A stretch of DNA of 64,000 bases. It comes from Streptomyces candidus. Its GTDB lineage: Bacteria; Actinomycetota; Actinomycetes; Streptomycetales; Streptomycetaceae. Below are positions 18,770 through 29,628 of this stretch, one piece after another. The notes below the pieces were generated by a model. The model had not been told where the DNA came from and did not search any database. It was given only the letters and a program-made list of their open reading frames with translations. The DNA lies in contig NZ_JACHEM010000004.1 of assembly GCF_014207445.1 (NCBI RefSeq), positions 62,001 to 126,000 on the forward strand, written 5' to 3'. Within the stretch, counting starts at the first letter, position 1; each line of letters starts with the position of its first letter. The position numbers were made by a program, and so were the translations under genes.

Positions 18770-20113
18770 TCACTCACTCCTCCCGTTCCACACACGGGTC
18801 CGGAGCGGCATGCGGGACACACCGGACGGGCCGGGCCTGACGGCCAGCACCTGGTTGACGCCGATCGTGTTGTGCTCGAAGGAGAGCGCGGAGGCCGCCA
18901 TGTAGAGCCGCCAGACCCGGGCCCGGCCCGGGGTCACCGTCCGCAGCGCCGCGTCCCAGTTCTTCTCCAGGTTGGCGACCCAGTGACGCAGGGTCAGCGC
19001 GTAGTGCTCGCGGATCGACTCGACGTCGCGCACCTCGAAACCCGCCTGCTCCAGCTGCCCGACGGTACGGCCCAGCGGAGCGAGTTCCCCGTCGGGAAAG
19101 ACGTAGGAGTCGATGAACGGGTCGACCTGGTACGTCTCCTCGTCCGGGACGGGGCGGCGGGCGATCTGGTGGTTGAGCAGCCGGCCGCCCGGCTTCAGCA
19201 GGGCGTACAGGTCGGCCGCGTACTCGCCGTACTGGACCGCCCCGACGTGCTCGGCCATCCCGACGGAGGCGATCGCGTCGTACGGTCCGAATGGGGCATC
19301 CCCTGCTCGAGCGGAGCCGAGAGCTTGGGGAAGCACGTCGCGGTAGTCCTGGACGCGGATCTCGACCCGGTCGGTGAGGCCCGCCCCGGCGATGCGCTCG
19401 CGGGCGAAGGCGGCCTGTTCGGTGGAGAGCGTGACGCCGGTGACCCGGACCCCGTACGTGCGGGCCGCGTGCAGGGCCAGGGAGCCCCAGCCGCAGCCCA
19501 CGTCGAGCAGCCGCTGCCCGGGCCGGAGGTCGAGCTTGCGGGCGATCAGGTCGAGCTTGTCGTGCTGGGCGTCCTCGAGAGGGGCGGTGGGGTCGGAGAA
19601 ATAGGCGCAGGAATAGACCATGGAGGGGCCGAGGACCAGGGAGTAGAAGTCGTTGCCCACGTCGTAGTGGTGGCTGATGGCCTCCTTGTCCCGGCGTTTG
19701 CTGTGCGGCCGGCCGGTGTGGCGGCGCAGTTCCTCGGGGGGCGGGGGCGGCGGCGGGAGCGGACCGCCCAGCCTGAGCAGAGCGCGGGCGGCGGCCCGTT
19801 TCCTGCGGTCGAGGACCGGGTGGACGGTGTCGCCGCCGTCGTCCTCGCGCTCCCAGATCAGGTCGGCGAGCTTGTCCAGGGCCTCGTACAGGTCCCCTTC
19901 GAAGTCGATCTCACCGGCCACCCAGGCGCGGGCGAGCCCCAGCTCCCCGGGCTTCCAGAGCAGTCGGCGCAGGGCCCGGCGGCTCCGGATCACGAGGACG
20001 GGGGCGCCGGGCGGTCCCGCTTCGCTGCCGTCCCAGGCGCGGATGCGGACGGGGAGCGGGGTGGCGAGGAGATCCTCGGCAAGAGTGGTCAGCCGCTGCG
20101 CGGCATCGGCCAT
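18770..20113 (-). CDS. Cyclopropane-fatty-acyl-phospholipid synthase-family methyltransferase
   Basis: The 447-residue product carries the SAM-binding LDVGCGWGSLALHAA, the CFA synthase hallmark AISHHYDVGNDFYSLVL with YSCAYF, and VGMAEHVG. The family adds a methylene from SAM to unsaturated membrane lipid chains. An N-terminal domain of about 170 residues, with a proline run (PLPPPPPPPEELRR), precedes the catalytic part, as in other actinobacterial members. ATG 20113 is eight bases after GGAGGTGA. No TTA codon is present. Confidence 0.92.
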   Translation of the reverse strand: MADAAQRLTTLAEDLLATPLPVRIRAWDGSEAGPPGAPVLVIRSRRALRRLLWKPGELGLARAWVAGEIDFEGDLYEALDKLADLIWEREDDGGDTVHPVLDRRKRAAARALLRLGGPLPPPPPPPEELRRHTGRPHSKRRDKEAISHHYDVGNDFYSLVLGPSMVYSCAYFSDPTAPLEDAQHDKLDLIARKLDLRPGQRLLDVGCGWGSLALHAARTYGVRVTGVTLSTEQAAFARERIAGAGLTDRVEIRVQDYRDVLPQALGSARAGDAPFGPYDAIASVGMAEHVGAVQYGEYAADLYALLKPGGRLLNHQIARRPVPDEETYQVDPFIDSYVFPDGELAPLGRTVGQLEQAGFEVRDVESIREHYALTLRHWVANLEKNWDAALRTVTPGRARVWRLYMAASALSFEHNTIGVNQVLAVRPGPSGVSRMPLRTRVWNGRSE

Positions 20114-20262
20114 GGTGCTCACCTCCGTGACGTACGACGTGGAGCTACGTACTGGGATTAACACCGGAGCCGGGCCGCCGCATCCCCGAATCGCCGCACG
20201 GGACGACGGAGCACGTGGCGGAAGGACGCACCGGCGACCGCGGGCACTTCGTGGCGGGAACG

Positions 20263-20306
20263 CCGGAGGGGCCGCCCGCACCACGGATGGCGGGCGGCCC
20301 CTCCGG
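20263..20306 (-). terminator. Terminator after ndh
   Basis: CCGGAGGGGCCGCCCGC at 20263-20279 pairs perfectly with GCGGGCGGCCCCTCCGG at 20290-20306, 40 bases past the ndh stop. Confidence 0.85.
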
Positions 20307-20345
20307 ATGGGGCTGCGACAGCTGGAACGCGTTACTGGTGAAGCG

Positions 20346-21752
20346 TCAGGAAGCCTTGGCCCCGGTCTTCTTCGGCTCGGCCGCGGCCGGCACCTTCACC
20401 GCGTCGGCCGGGGCCGGGGCGGGGCGGGCGGCCTCGTAGAACTCCTCGCGGGGAGTCTCGATGGCGCCCAGCGAGACGACCTCGCGCTTGAGGAACATCC
20501 CCAGCGTCCAGTCGGCCAGTACGCGGATCTTGCGGTTGAACGTCGGCATGGCCATGCCGTGGTAGCCGCGGTGGGCGTACCAGGCGAGACGGCCCTTGAG
20601 CTTGATCTTCATCTTGCCCATGACGATCATCGCGACGCCCTTGTGCAGGCCGAGACCCGCGACGGCGCCCTTGTTGGCGTGGCTGTACTCCTTCTGCGGG
20701 AAGCCCCGCATGCCGGAGACCACGTTGTCGCCGAGGACCTTGGCCTGGCGCAGCGCGTGCTGGGCGTTGGGCGGGCACCAGGCGTTGGGGTTGCCGTTCT
20801 TGCGGCCGACCAGGTCCGGCACCTGGGCGTTGTCGCCCGCGGCCCAGATGTAGTCGGTGCCCTGCACCTGGAGGGTGGCGGCGGTGTCGACGTGACCGCG
20901 CGGGCCCAGCGGCAGGCCGTAGCGGGAGAGCACCGGGTTGGGCTTGACGCCGGCGGTCCACACGATGGTGCTGGAGTCGACCTCGACGCCGTTGTTCAGC
21001 TTGACGTGGCCGTCGATGCAGGAGTCCATGCCGGTCTTGAGGTAGACCTCGACGCCGCGGCTCTCCAGGTGCTTGCGGCCGTACTCGCCGAGCTTGGGAC
21101 CCACCTCGGGAAGGATCTTGTCGGCGACGTCGACGAGCAGGAAGCGCATGTCGTCGCGCGAGACGTTGCTGTACTGCTTGGCCGCGTCGCGGGCCATGTC
21201 CTCGACCTCGCCGATGGTCTCCGCGCCTGCGAAGCCACCGCCGACGAAGACGAAGGTGAGCGCCTTGCGGCGGACCTCCTCGTCGGTCGTGGAATCTGCC
21301 TTGTCGAGCTGCTCGATGACGTGGTTGCGCAGGCCGATGGCCTCCTCGACACCCTTCATGCCGATGCCCTGTTCGGCGAGGCCGGGGATCGGGAAGGTAC
21401 GGGAGACCGCGCCGAGCGCGACGATCAGGTAGTCGAAGGGCAGCTCGTAGGCCTCGCCGACGAGCGGGGAGACCGTGGCGACCTTGCGGTCCTGGTCGAT
21501 GGTGGTGACCCGACCGGTGAGCACCTCGGCCTTGGGAAGGACGCGTCGCAGTGGTACGACGACGTGCCTCGGCGAGATGTTGCCGGCGGCGGCTTCGGGC
21601 AGGAAGGGCTGGTAGGTCATGTACGAGCGGGGGTCGACGACCGTGACGGTCGCTTCCGCATAGCGCATCTTCTTGAGAATGCGCTTTGCCGCGTACAGGC
21701 CTACGTACCCACCGCCTACTACGAGGATCCTGGGACGCTCCGTGGTGCTCAT
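20346..21752 (-). CDS. ndh: Type II NADH dehydrogenase
   Basis: The 468-residue product is a two-dinucleotide-domain flavoprotein. The FAD site is ILVVGGGYVGLYAAKRI at the N-terminus, and the NADH site is FVFVGGGFAGAETIGEVEDM near residue 170. The second FAD contact is DYIWAAGDNAQVPD. Length and motifs fit NDH-2, which passes electrons from NADH to quinone at the inner membrane face without pumping protons. The C-terminal amphipathic stretch plus an Ala/Pro/Lys-rich tail fits membrane association. ATG 21752 has no strong ribosome site. Two Rex-operator-like palindromes lie upstream, so control by the NADH/NAD ratio is likely. Confidence 0.92.
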   Translation of the reverse strand: MSTTERPRILVVGGGYVGLYAAKRILKKMRYAEATVTVVDPRSYMTYQPFLPEAAAGNISPRHVVVPLRRVLPKAEVLTGRVTTIDQDRKVATVSPLVGEAYELPFDYLIVALGAVSRTFPIPGLAEQGIGMKGVEEAIGLRNHVIEQLDKADSTTDEEVRRKALTFVFVGGGFAGAETIGEVEDMARDAAKQYSNVSRDDMRFLLVDVADKILPEVGPKLGEYGRKHLESRGVEVYLKTGMDSCIDGHVKLNNGVEVDSSTIVWTAGVKPNPVLSRYGLPLGPRGHVDTAATLQVQGTDYIWAAGDNAQVPDLVGRKNGNPNAWCPPNAQHALRQAKVLGDNVVSGMRGFPQKEYSHANKGAVAGLGLHKGVAMIVMGKMKIKLKGRLAWYAHRGYHGMAMPTFNRKIRVLADWTLGMFLKREVVSLGAIETPREEFYEAARPAPAPADAVKVPAAAEPKKTGAKAS

Positions 21753-21786
21753 GCAATCGAGTATCCACCCCGTCCCGGGGGGTACC

Positions 21787-21804
21787 TCGTGAGCCCCTTC
21801 ACAA
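21787..21804. promoter_or_regulatory. Rex-operator-like palindrome, proximal to ndh
   Basis: TCGTGAG-CCCC-TTCACAA matches 12 of 14 arm positions of the known actinobacterial Rex operator TTGTGAA-N4-TTCACAA. It lies 35-52 bases upstream of the ndh start, where a repressor would block transcription. Rex senses NADH; ndh is an established Rex target in S. coelicolor. Confidence 0.75.
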
Positions 21805-22033
21805 GGTCTCTCGACCCCTCTGCTACACTCCGCCGCCCACGCGACACAGGTCATGCTCCCGGCGGGGAACCGGAGGACCTCCGGACACGTTGGAAACCCC
21901 TTCCCAACTGGCCCGATGGCCCTTCGCGGGCACTGGACCACTTACTCATTTCATACGCCCGACATCCGTCCGGAACCGTCCGTTATGCGCGGCCCCGGGG
22001 GCGGTGGAGCACCCGCCGTGCCAAGGGGCGCGA

Positions 22034-22058
22034 AAAAGGGGCCCATCGGGCCCCTTTT
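22034..22058 (-). terminator. Terminator after ppx
   Basis: AAAAGGGGCCC at 22034-22044 pairs perfectly with GGGCCCCTTTT at 22048-22058 around a 3-base loop. The A/T flank on the minus strand gives a U-tract. Confidence 0.85.
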
Positions 22059-22060
22059 CC

Positions 22061-22078
22061 TTGTGAAGAACTTCACGA
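22061..22078. promoter_or_regulatory. Second Rex-operator-like palindrome
   Basis: TTGTGAA-GAAC-TTCACGA matches 13 of 14 arm positions of the Rex consensus. It is about 310 bases upstream of ndh, just past the ppx terminator. It could be a distal Rex site or mark a second promoter. Confidence 0.6.
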
Positions 22079-22112
22079 ACTTGGTCCGGCGCGGCGTTCC
22101 GCCAGGTCCGGC

Positions 22113-23030
22113 TCAGGCCACGCTCCAGCCGATTCCGTCCAGAATGTCGTGTTCCGAGACCACCACTTCGGCGGCCCCGGCCCGCTCCATCAGCGCCAGC
22201 AGGATGAGCGCGCCGGAGACGATGACGTCCACCCGGCCCGGGTGCATGGCGGGCAGGGCCGCCTTCTCGTCGTGGGTGGCCGCGACGAGCCGCTCGGTGA
22301 CCCGGCGGACCTCGTCGTACGGGATCCGGGAGTGGTGAATGGCCGCGGAGTCGTACTCCGGCAGGCCCAGCGCGAGGGCGGCGACCGTCGTCACCGACCC
22401 GGCGAGACCGACCAGCTTGTGCGCCTCGCGGAGCGGGACGGTCTCCTCCGCCAGGTCCAGCGCCGCCTCGATGTCGGCACGGATCGCGGCGACCTGCTCG
22501 GGCGTGGCCGGGCTGGACGGCCGGTGGCGTTCGGTGAGGCGTACGCAGCCGATGTCGACGGAGCGGGCGGCACGGACCGCATCGCCCCCGACCACCAGTT
22601 CGGTGGAGCCGCCGCCGATGTCGACGACGAGGTACTCCCCCGCCCGGTGCGCGAGTTCCTTGGTGGCCCCGGTGAAGGAGAGCTGCGCCTCCTGGTCACC
22701 GGTGACCACCTCGGGCTCGACGCCCAGGATGTCCAGGACGCCGCCGACGAACTCGTCGCGGTTCTCCGCGTCCCGGGAGGCGGAGGTGGCGACGAAGCGC
22801 ACCTTCTCGGCCCCGTGCGCCTCGATGACCGTCGCGTACTCGCGGCAGGCGGCGAACGTGCGCTCCAGCGCCTCGGGGGCGAGCCGGCCGGTCCTGTCCA
22901 CGCCCTGGCCGAGCCGGACGATCGCCATCCGCCGGTCCAGGTCGACCAGCTCGCCGGTCGCGGGGTCGGCGTCCGCGACGAGCAGGCGGATGGAGTTCGT
23001 ACCGCAGTCGACGGCGGCGACCCTGGTCAC
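22113..23030 (-). CDS. Ppx/GppA-family phosphatase
   Basis: The 305-residue product has the ASKHA-fold blocks of exopolyphosphatase / guanosine pentaphosphate phosphatase: AAVDCGTNSIRLLVAD at the N-terminus, GDQEAQLSF, and VVDIGGGSTELVVGG. It is the short form, lacking the C-terminal HD-like domain of E. coli Ppx, which is common in actinobacteria. The GTG start at 23028-23030 overlaps the DUF501 stop (GTGA), so the genes are coupled. The long open frame upstream is an artefact. It probably hydrolyses polyphosphate or pppGpp. Confidence 0.92.
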   Translation of the reverse strand: MTRVAAVDCGTNSIRLLVADADPATGELVDLDRRMAIVRLGQGVDRTGRLAPEALERTFAACREYATVIEAHGAEKVRFVATSASRDAENRDEFVGGVLDILGVEPEVVTGDQEAQLSFTGATKELAHRAGEYLVVDIGGGSTELVVGGDAVRAARSVDIGCVRLTERHRPSSPATPEQVAAIRADIEAALDLAEETVPLREAHKLVGLAGSVTTVAALALGLPEYDSAAIHHSRIPYDEVRRVTERLVAATHDEKAALPAMHPGRVDVIVSGALILLALMERAGAAEVVVSEHDILDGIGWSVA

Positions 23031-23569
23031 TGGGCGCTCCCCGGGGACGGGTCGGCGCACGGGGTGACGCAGGGGCCCTTGGCCCACCACTCCGGCAGCA
23101 GCGCCAGCGCCTCGTCGCCGAACGGGTTCACCCCGGGTCCCGCGACCAGCGAGTGGCCCACCAGCACGTGCAGGCACTTCACCCGGTCGGGCATCCCGCC
23201 CGCACTGGGGAAGCCCACCAGTTCCTCGATCGCGTCGCGCCGCTTCAAGTAGTCCTCGTGCGCCGCCCGGTACTGGTCGGCCAGCGCCTCGTCCGTGGAC
23301 AGCCGGGCCTGCATCTCCTTCATCAGACCGGAACCCTCCAGGGTGCCGATCGCGCCCGTGGCCCGGGGGCAGGTCATGTAGTACAGCGTCGGGAACGGCG
23401 TCCCGTCCTCCAGCCGCGGGGCCGTCTCGACCACGTCCGGGTTGCCGCAGGGGCAGCGGTGCGCGATCGCGCGCAGTCCGCGCGGCGGGCGGCCGAGCTG
23501 GAGCTTGAACGCCTCGATGTCCGTCCCGGTGGGCTCGGAGCGCGGCGTGGTCGGGGGCGGTGTGTCCAT
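23027..23569 (-). CDS. DUF501-family protein
   Basis: The 180-residue product has the DUF501 blocks: LQLGRPPRGLRAIAHRCPCG, TLYYMTCPRATGAIGTLEG, and VGFPSAGGMPDRVKCLHVLV. Two Cys in a CxCG pattern (CPCGNP) and a further Cys suggest metal binding, which is inferred. It sits between the FtsB-like gene and ppx, the order usual in actinobacteria. ATG 23569. Function is unknown. Confidence 0.9.
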   Translation of the reverse strand: MDTPPPTTPRSEPTGTDIEAFKLQLGRPPRGLRAIAHRCPCGNPDVVETAPRLEDGTPFPTLYYMTCPRATGAIGTLEGSGLMKEMQARLSTDEALADQYRAAHEDYLKRRDAIEELVGFPSAGGMPDRVKCLHVLVGHSLVAGPGVNPFGDEALALLPEWWAKGPCVTPCADPSPGSAQ

Positions 23570-23608
23570 GCGTGCCTTCTGTCGTGACTGATGCTCTGTA
23601 GGTGGGGT

Positions 23609-24103
23609 CTACGGTTCCCTGCGGTCGGCCTCGTCGACGCCGCGCCAGACGTGGGAGTACCAGGGCTGGTCGGCGCTCTTGCCGCCGTCGGGGTGCGGCG
23701 AGGAGCCGGACGCCTCCGGGTCGTACATGGTGAAGCCGGTCTCGCCCGGCTTCACGTAGTGCAGGTGCTCGCGCGAGAGGCGCACGATGTGCGCGTCGTC
23801 CTGGAGGCGCGCCTTGGCGTCGCGGAGCTGCTCCACCCGGCGCTCGGCCTCGTTCTTCGCGCGCTCCTGGCCGGCGATCTCGGTGCGCTGCGACACGTAC
23901 TGCCGTATCGGGTACGCGAGAGCGACCACCAGCGTGCACACCACCAGGACCAGCAGCGCCGCCCGCCCGGTGAGGCGGGAGCGGCGGGCCTGGCGGCGGG
24001 TCTGGGAACGGTAGACGCGGGCCGCGGTCTGCTCGCCGAGCAGCCGCAGCCTGGTCGTGGTGGAGAACCGGTCGCGGTTGCCCTTCGAGCCCTTCGCGGC
24101 CAT
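23609..24103 (-). CDS. FtsB/DivIC-family septum formation initiator
   Basis: The 164-residue product has a basic cytoplasmic N-terminus, one membrane segment (ALLVLVVCTLVVALAYPI, about residues 50-67), then a coiled coil (RTEIAGQERAKNEAERRVEQ onward) and a YVKPGETGFTMYD block typical of DivIC/FtsB proteins. In Streptomyces this family acts at sporulation septa. ATG 24103 follows a GGCGGGACAGG stretch. It is directly downstream of enolase. Confidence 0.9.
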   Translation of the reverse strand: MAAKGSKGNRDRFSTTTRLRLLGEQTAARVYRSQTRRQARRSRLTGRAALLVLVVCTLVVALAYPIRQYVSQRTEIAGQERAKNEAERRVEQLRDAKARLQDDAHIVRLSREHLHYVKPGETGFTMYDPEASGSSPHPDGGKSADQPWYSHVWRGVDEADRREP

Positions 24104-24132
24104 GTGCCTGTCCCGCCTCCCCGTTACGCGCG

Positions 24133-24173
24133 TACGTCCCCGGACACGGTACGGGACCGTGGCCGGGGACGTA
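24133..24173 (-). terminator. Terminator after enolase
   Basis: TACGTCCCCGG at 24133-24143 pairs with CCGGGGACGTA at 24163-24173, with an inner ACGGT/ACCGT pairing. It may leave partial read-through into the FtsB-like gene. Confidence 0.75.
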
Positions 24174-24213
24174 GGGACGACTGGCGTGCCAGCCGGGGCT
24201 ACCGGAGCCCGGA

Positions 24214-25738
<1,525 letters not shown>

Positions 25739-25824
25739 ACCCCGGCCGGGCGCGAACGGGGGGACGTCGCGTCCGGCCGGGGTCCGGCGTGCGGGGGCGG
25801 CGGGGGTGGGCCGCCGCCCCGCAC
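25739..25824 (-). terminator. Double hairpin terminator after rpfA
   Basis: Two adjacent GC-rich hairpins follow the rpfA stop: GTGCGGGG...CGGCGG with CCGCCGCCCCGCAC (25789-25824), then ACCCCGGCCGG (25739-25749) with CCGGCCGGGGT (25773-25783). Confidence 0.7.
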
Positions 25825-25829
25825 GGGGG

Positions 25830-26819
<990 letters not shown>

Positions 26820-26856
26820 TCACCGGTGGCGAGCGATGTCGACCGTAAACACAGGA

Positions 26857-26888
26857 GTCCCCGATGTTCAAAGGCGAACATCGGGGAC
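26857..26888 (-). terminator. Hairpin between the two rpf genes
   Basis: GTCCCCGATGTTC at 26857-26869 pairs perfectly with GAACATCGGGGAC at 26876-26888 around AAAGGC. It lies 173 bases past the second rpf gene and upstream of the riboswitch. Termination of the rpf transcript is the likely use, but an operator is possible. Confidence 0.5.
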
Positions 26889-27060
26889 ATCTCACCCCTA
26901 CTTGCCCTTCCGACGCGGTTGTTTACGCAGGTCAGAGGGGACGCGCCGGGAGCTCACGGGCGGGACACACCAGTTGGAGCGAAGAGACTCATGTCTCACT
27001 TGCACAGAACCGGACATAAGGCACTGAACTACCCGTATTTTGTGTCCGTTTCGCGGTCTT

Positions 27061-28197
27061 TCAGTGACCGGCAGCCGGTTGGCCCGTGCCCGTCGCGTCT
27101 CCCAGAACGAGGTTCTGGCCAGGGCGGATGAGGTCCGGGTCGGCACCGACGGCCGAGCGGTTCGCCTCGTAGAGGGCGGGCCAGCCGCCGGGCACCTTCG
27201 CCTCGTCCGCGATGTGCGAGAGATTGTCGCCGGCGCGGACCGTGTACGGCTTGTCCGGCTCGGGCGCCCCGCCGGACCGCTCGGCCTTCCCGCCGCCGCG
27301 GGAGGCGTGCCGGCTGGACTCGCGGCCGTCGGTCACGGACGGGTCGGCGGCGGACGGGTCGGTGCCCGGCGGGACGGACGGGTCGAGGCTCGCGCCCGCC
27401 GTCGAGTCCATGCCCGGTTCGACCGAACTGCCCGATTCGGGGGAGGTGTTCTCGGGGGCGGGCTCACCGCGGTGCTTGCCCCGGCTCGCGCCCTGCCCGG
27501 GGTCCTGGCTCCGGTCGGCGGTGGCCGAGGGGTCCGCGGAGCCGGCCGTGGCGCCGTTCCCCGCACCCGGGGTGCCCTGCCCGGTGCCGGCGCTCGGACC
27601 GGTGCTGGGGGTGACGCTGGTGCCCGGCGTGGGCTCGGTGGGGGTGACGGCGCCCGCGGAGGCCGCCGGGGTCCCGCGCTCCGGGCTCTGCGTGCCGCCC
27701 TCGGGCGCGTCGCGCTTCACGGAGCCCGCGGGAGCCTTGGGCGGCGCACTGGCGTCCGTACCGGGGTCGGCGGCGTCCACACCGCCGGAAGCGCCCGAAG
27801 CGGAACCGGAGCCGGAGCCCCCGTCGGCGGCCAGCCCGGATATGACGGCGCAGCTGGGCCACGCCTGCCGGCCCTCCGCCGCGAACACCTTCTCGGCGAC
27901 CTTGATCTGCTGTGAGCGGCTGGCGAGGTCGGCACGCGGGGCGTAGTCGAGGCCCCCGTACCGCTGCCACTTCTCCTGCGAGAACTGGAGCCCGCCGTAG
28001 TGCCCGTTGCCCAGGTCGGCACTCCACATGCCGCCGCTCTCGCACTCGGCGACCCGGTCCCAGGTGTTCGCGTCGGCCGCCGAGGCGCTCGTCGCACCCA
28101 GAAGCGGAATCGCGATGGCGGACCCGGTCACCCCTGCCGCGACGAACAGAGCGGGGGCCTGACGCGGGCGGCGGTGTTTACCGTTCCCGGAACGCAT
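27061..28197 (-). CDS. Second resuscitation-promoting factor with long linker and LysM
   Basis: The 378-residue product has a signal peptide ending SASA, an Rpf domain ([36 protein letters not shown]), a 200-residue Gly/Ser/Pro/Thr-rich linker and a C-terminal LysM (YTVRAGDNLSHIADEAKV). It is a secreted peptidoglycan hydrolase paralogous to the neighbouring rpfA product, with a longer low-complexity linker that may span the cell wall. I start at ATG 28197 after AAAGGC. I do not find the ydaO blocks upstream of this copy. Confidence 0.92.
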   Translation of the reverse strand: MRSGNGKHRRPRQAPALFVAAGVTGSAIAIPLLGATSASAADANTWDRVAECESGGMWSADLGNGHYGGLQFSQEKWQRYGGLDYAPRADLASRSQQIKVAEKVFAAEGRQAWPSCAVISGLAADGGSGSGSASGASGGVDAADPGTDASAPPKAPAGSVKRDAPEGGTQSPERGTPAASAGAVTPTEPTPGTSVTPSTGPSAGTGQGTPGAGNGATAGSADPSATADRSQDPGQGASRGKHRGEPAPENTSPESGSSVEPGMDSTAGASLDPSVPPGTDPSAADPSVTDGRESSRHASRGGGKAERSGGAPEPDKPYTVRAGDNLSHIADEAKVPGGWPALYEANRSAVGADPDLIRPGQNLVLGDATGTGQPAAGH

Positions 28198-28344
28198 GCG
28201 GTTGCCTTTCAGCTGACGGTGACTCGGCTTCCGTCCGTAACTGCCGAGTCGCCCGTGAACGTAGCCGTACTCGAACACCCGTCACAAGTCGATGCAGTGG
28301 AGATCACGCGAAGGTCACATTGCTGAGGTCCCGTCACTTCCCCT

Positions 28345-29628
28345 TCACGTACGGGCGTCCCCGAACTCGACGGGGAGCGTGCGCAGTCCGCGCATGATGA
28401 GACCGCCGCGCCACCGCAAATCAGCAGGATCTTCCGCGAGCCGCAGGTCAGGAAGGCGGGTCAGGAGGGCGGCGAGCGCGGTCCTGGCTTCGAGCCGTGC
28501 GAGCGGCGCACCGAGGCAGTAGTGGATGCCGTGGCCGTAGCCCAGGTGCTGGTTGTCCCGCCGGCCGAGATCGAGACTGTCCGCATCCTGGAACCTCTCG
28601 GGGTCCCGGTCGGCCGCCGCGAGCACGACGAGCACCGGGTCGCCCGCGGCGATGTCCTGCCCGCCCAGGGTGAGTGCCTCGGTGGCGTACCGCCAGGTGG
28701 CGAGCTCCACCGGGCCGTCGTAGCGCAGGAGTTCCTCCACGCCGGTGGCGAGAAGGCCGTCCGGGTCGCCGTCGGCGAGGGCCTGCTGGAGGCGGGCGCG
28801 CTGGCCGGGGTTGCGCAGCAGGGCGTACACGCCGTTGCCGATGAGGTTGACGGTGGTCTCGAAACCCGCGAAGAGAAGGATGAAGGCCATGGCGGCGGCC
28901 TCGTTCTCGGTGAGGTGCTCGCCGTGGTCGCCGGCCCGGATCAGGTTCGAGATCAGGTCGTCGCCGAGGTCCTCGCGCTTGCGGTGGATCAGCTCGGCGA
29001 GATACGCCCGCATCTTCTTGACGGAGCGTGCGACGCCGCCGCGCGGCCCGCCGCCGTGGCGGATCATCATGCCCGCCCAGTCCCGGAAGTCGTCCTGGTC
29101 CTCGCGCGGCACGCCGAGCAGGTCGCAGATCGCGTAGATGGGGAGCGGGAAGGCGAACTCGTGGATGAGGTCGGCGGAGCCCTTCGCCTCGAAGGCGTCG
29201 ATGAGCCGGTCCGTCAACTCCCGCACACGGGGCTCGAACTCGGCCACCGTACGGGGGGTGAACGCCTTGGCGACGAGCCGGCGCAGCCGGGTGTGGTCCG
29301 GCGGGTCGATGTTCAGCAGGTGCGTCATCAGGTCGGCGCTGCGCTCGCCGGGGATGCCGGTCCTGCCCTTGGCGTGCGCGGATCCGGCGTGGTTCGCCGG
29401 GTTCTTGCTCAGACGCTGGTCGGCGAGGGCCTGACGGGCGTCCGCGTACCGGGTGACCAGCCAGGCCTCGACGCCGCTGGGCAGTTCGGTGCGTTGCACG
29501 GGTGCGTGCTCACGCAGCCACGCGTAAGCGGGGTAGGGATCGGTGGCGAACTCCCAGGTGAAGAGCGGGGGCTGCGGGCCGCGGGGGGCGTCGGACCCGG
29601 CGGCGGCCTCGTGTGCGGCGTCGGTCAC
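28345..29628 (-). CDS. Cytochrome P450
   Basis: The 427-residue product is a soluble actinobacterial P450. The heme-cysteine loop is LGYGHGIHYCLGAPLARLE, the I-helix oxygen-binding site FAGFETTVN, and the ExxR helix EELLRY. It resembles the CYP107-type group by its overall pattern, but substrate cannot be read from sequence. GTG 29628 overlaps the mazG stop (GTGA), so it is coupled to mazG. No ferredoxin gene is adjacent. Confidence 0.93.
   Translation of the reverse strand: MTDAAHEAAAGSDAPRGPQPPLFTWEFATDPYPAYAWLREHAPVQRTELPSGVEAWLVTRYADARQALADQRLSKNPANHAGSAHAKGRTGIPGERSADLMTHLLNIDPPDHTRLRRLVAKAFTPRTVAEFEPRVRELTDRLIDAFEAKGSADLIHEFAFPLPIYAICDLLGVPREDQDDFRDWAGMMIRHGGGPRGGVARSVKKMRAYLAELIHRKREDLGDDLISNLIRAGDHGEHLTENEAAAMAFILLFAGFETTVNLIGNGVYALLRNPGQRARLQQALADGDPDGLLATGVEELLRYDGPVELATWRYATEALTLGGQDIAAGDPVLVVLAAADRDPERFQDADSLDLGRRDNQHLGYGHGIHYCLGAPLARLEARTALAALLTRLPDLRLAEDPADLRWRGGLIMRGLRTLPVEFGDART

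Noticed and set aside
26898-27146. Minus-strand frame between the rpf genes
   Set aside because: No ribosome site and overlap with the second rpf gene.
28198-28344. Possible second riboswitch before the second rpf gene
   Set aside because: The leader is short and lacks the conserved ydaO blocks.
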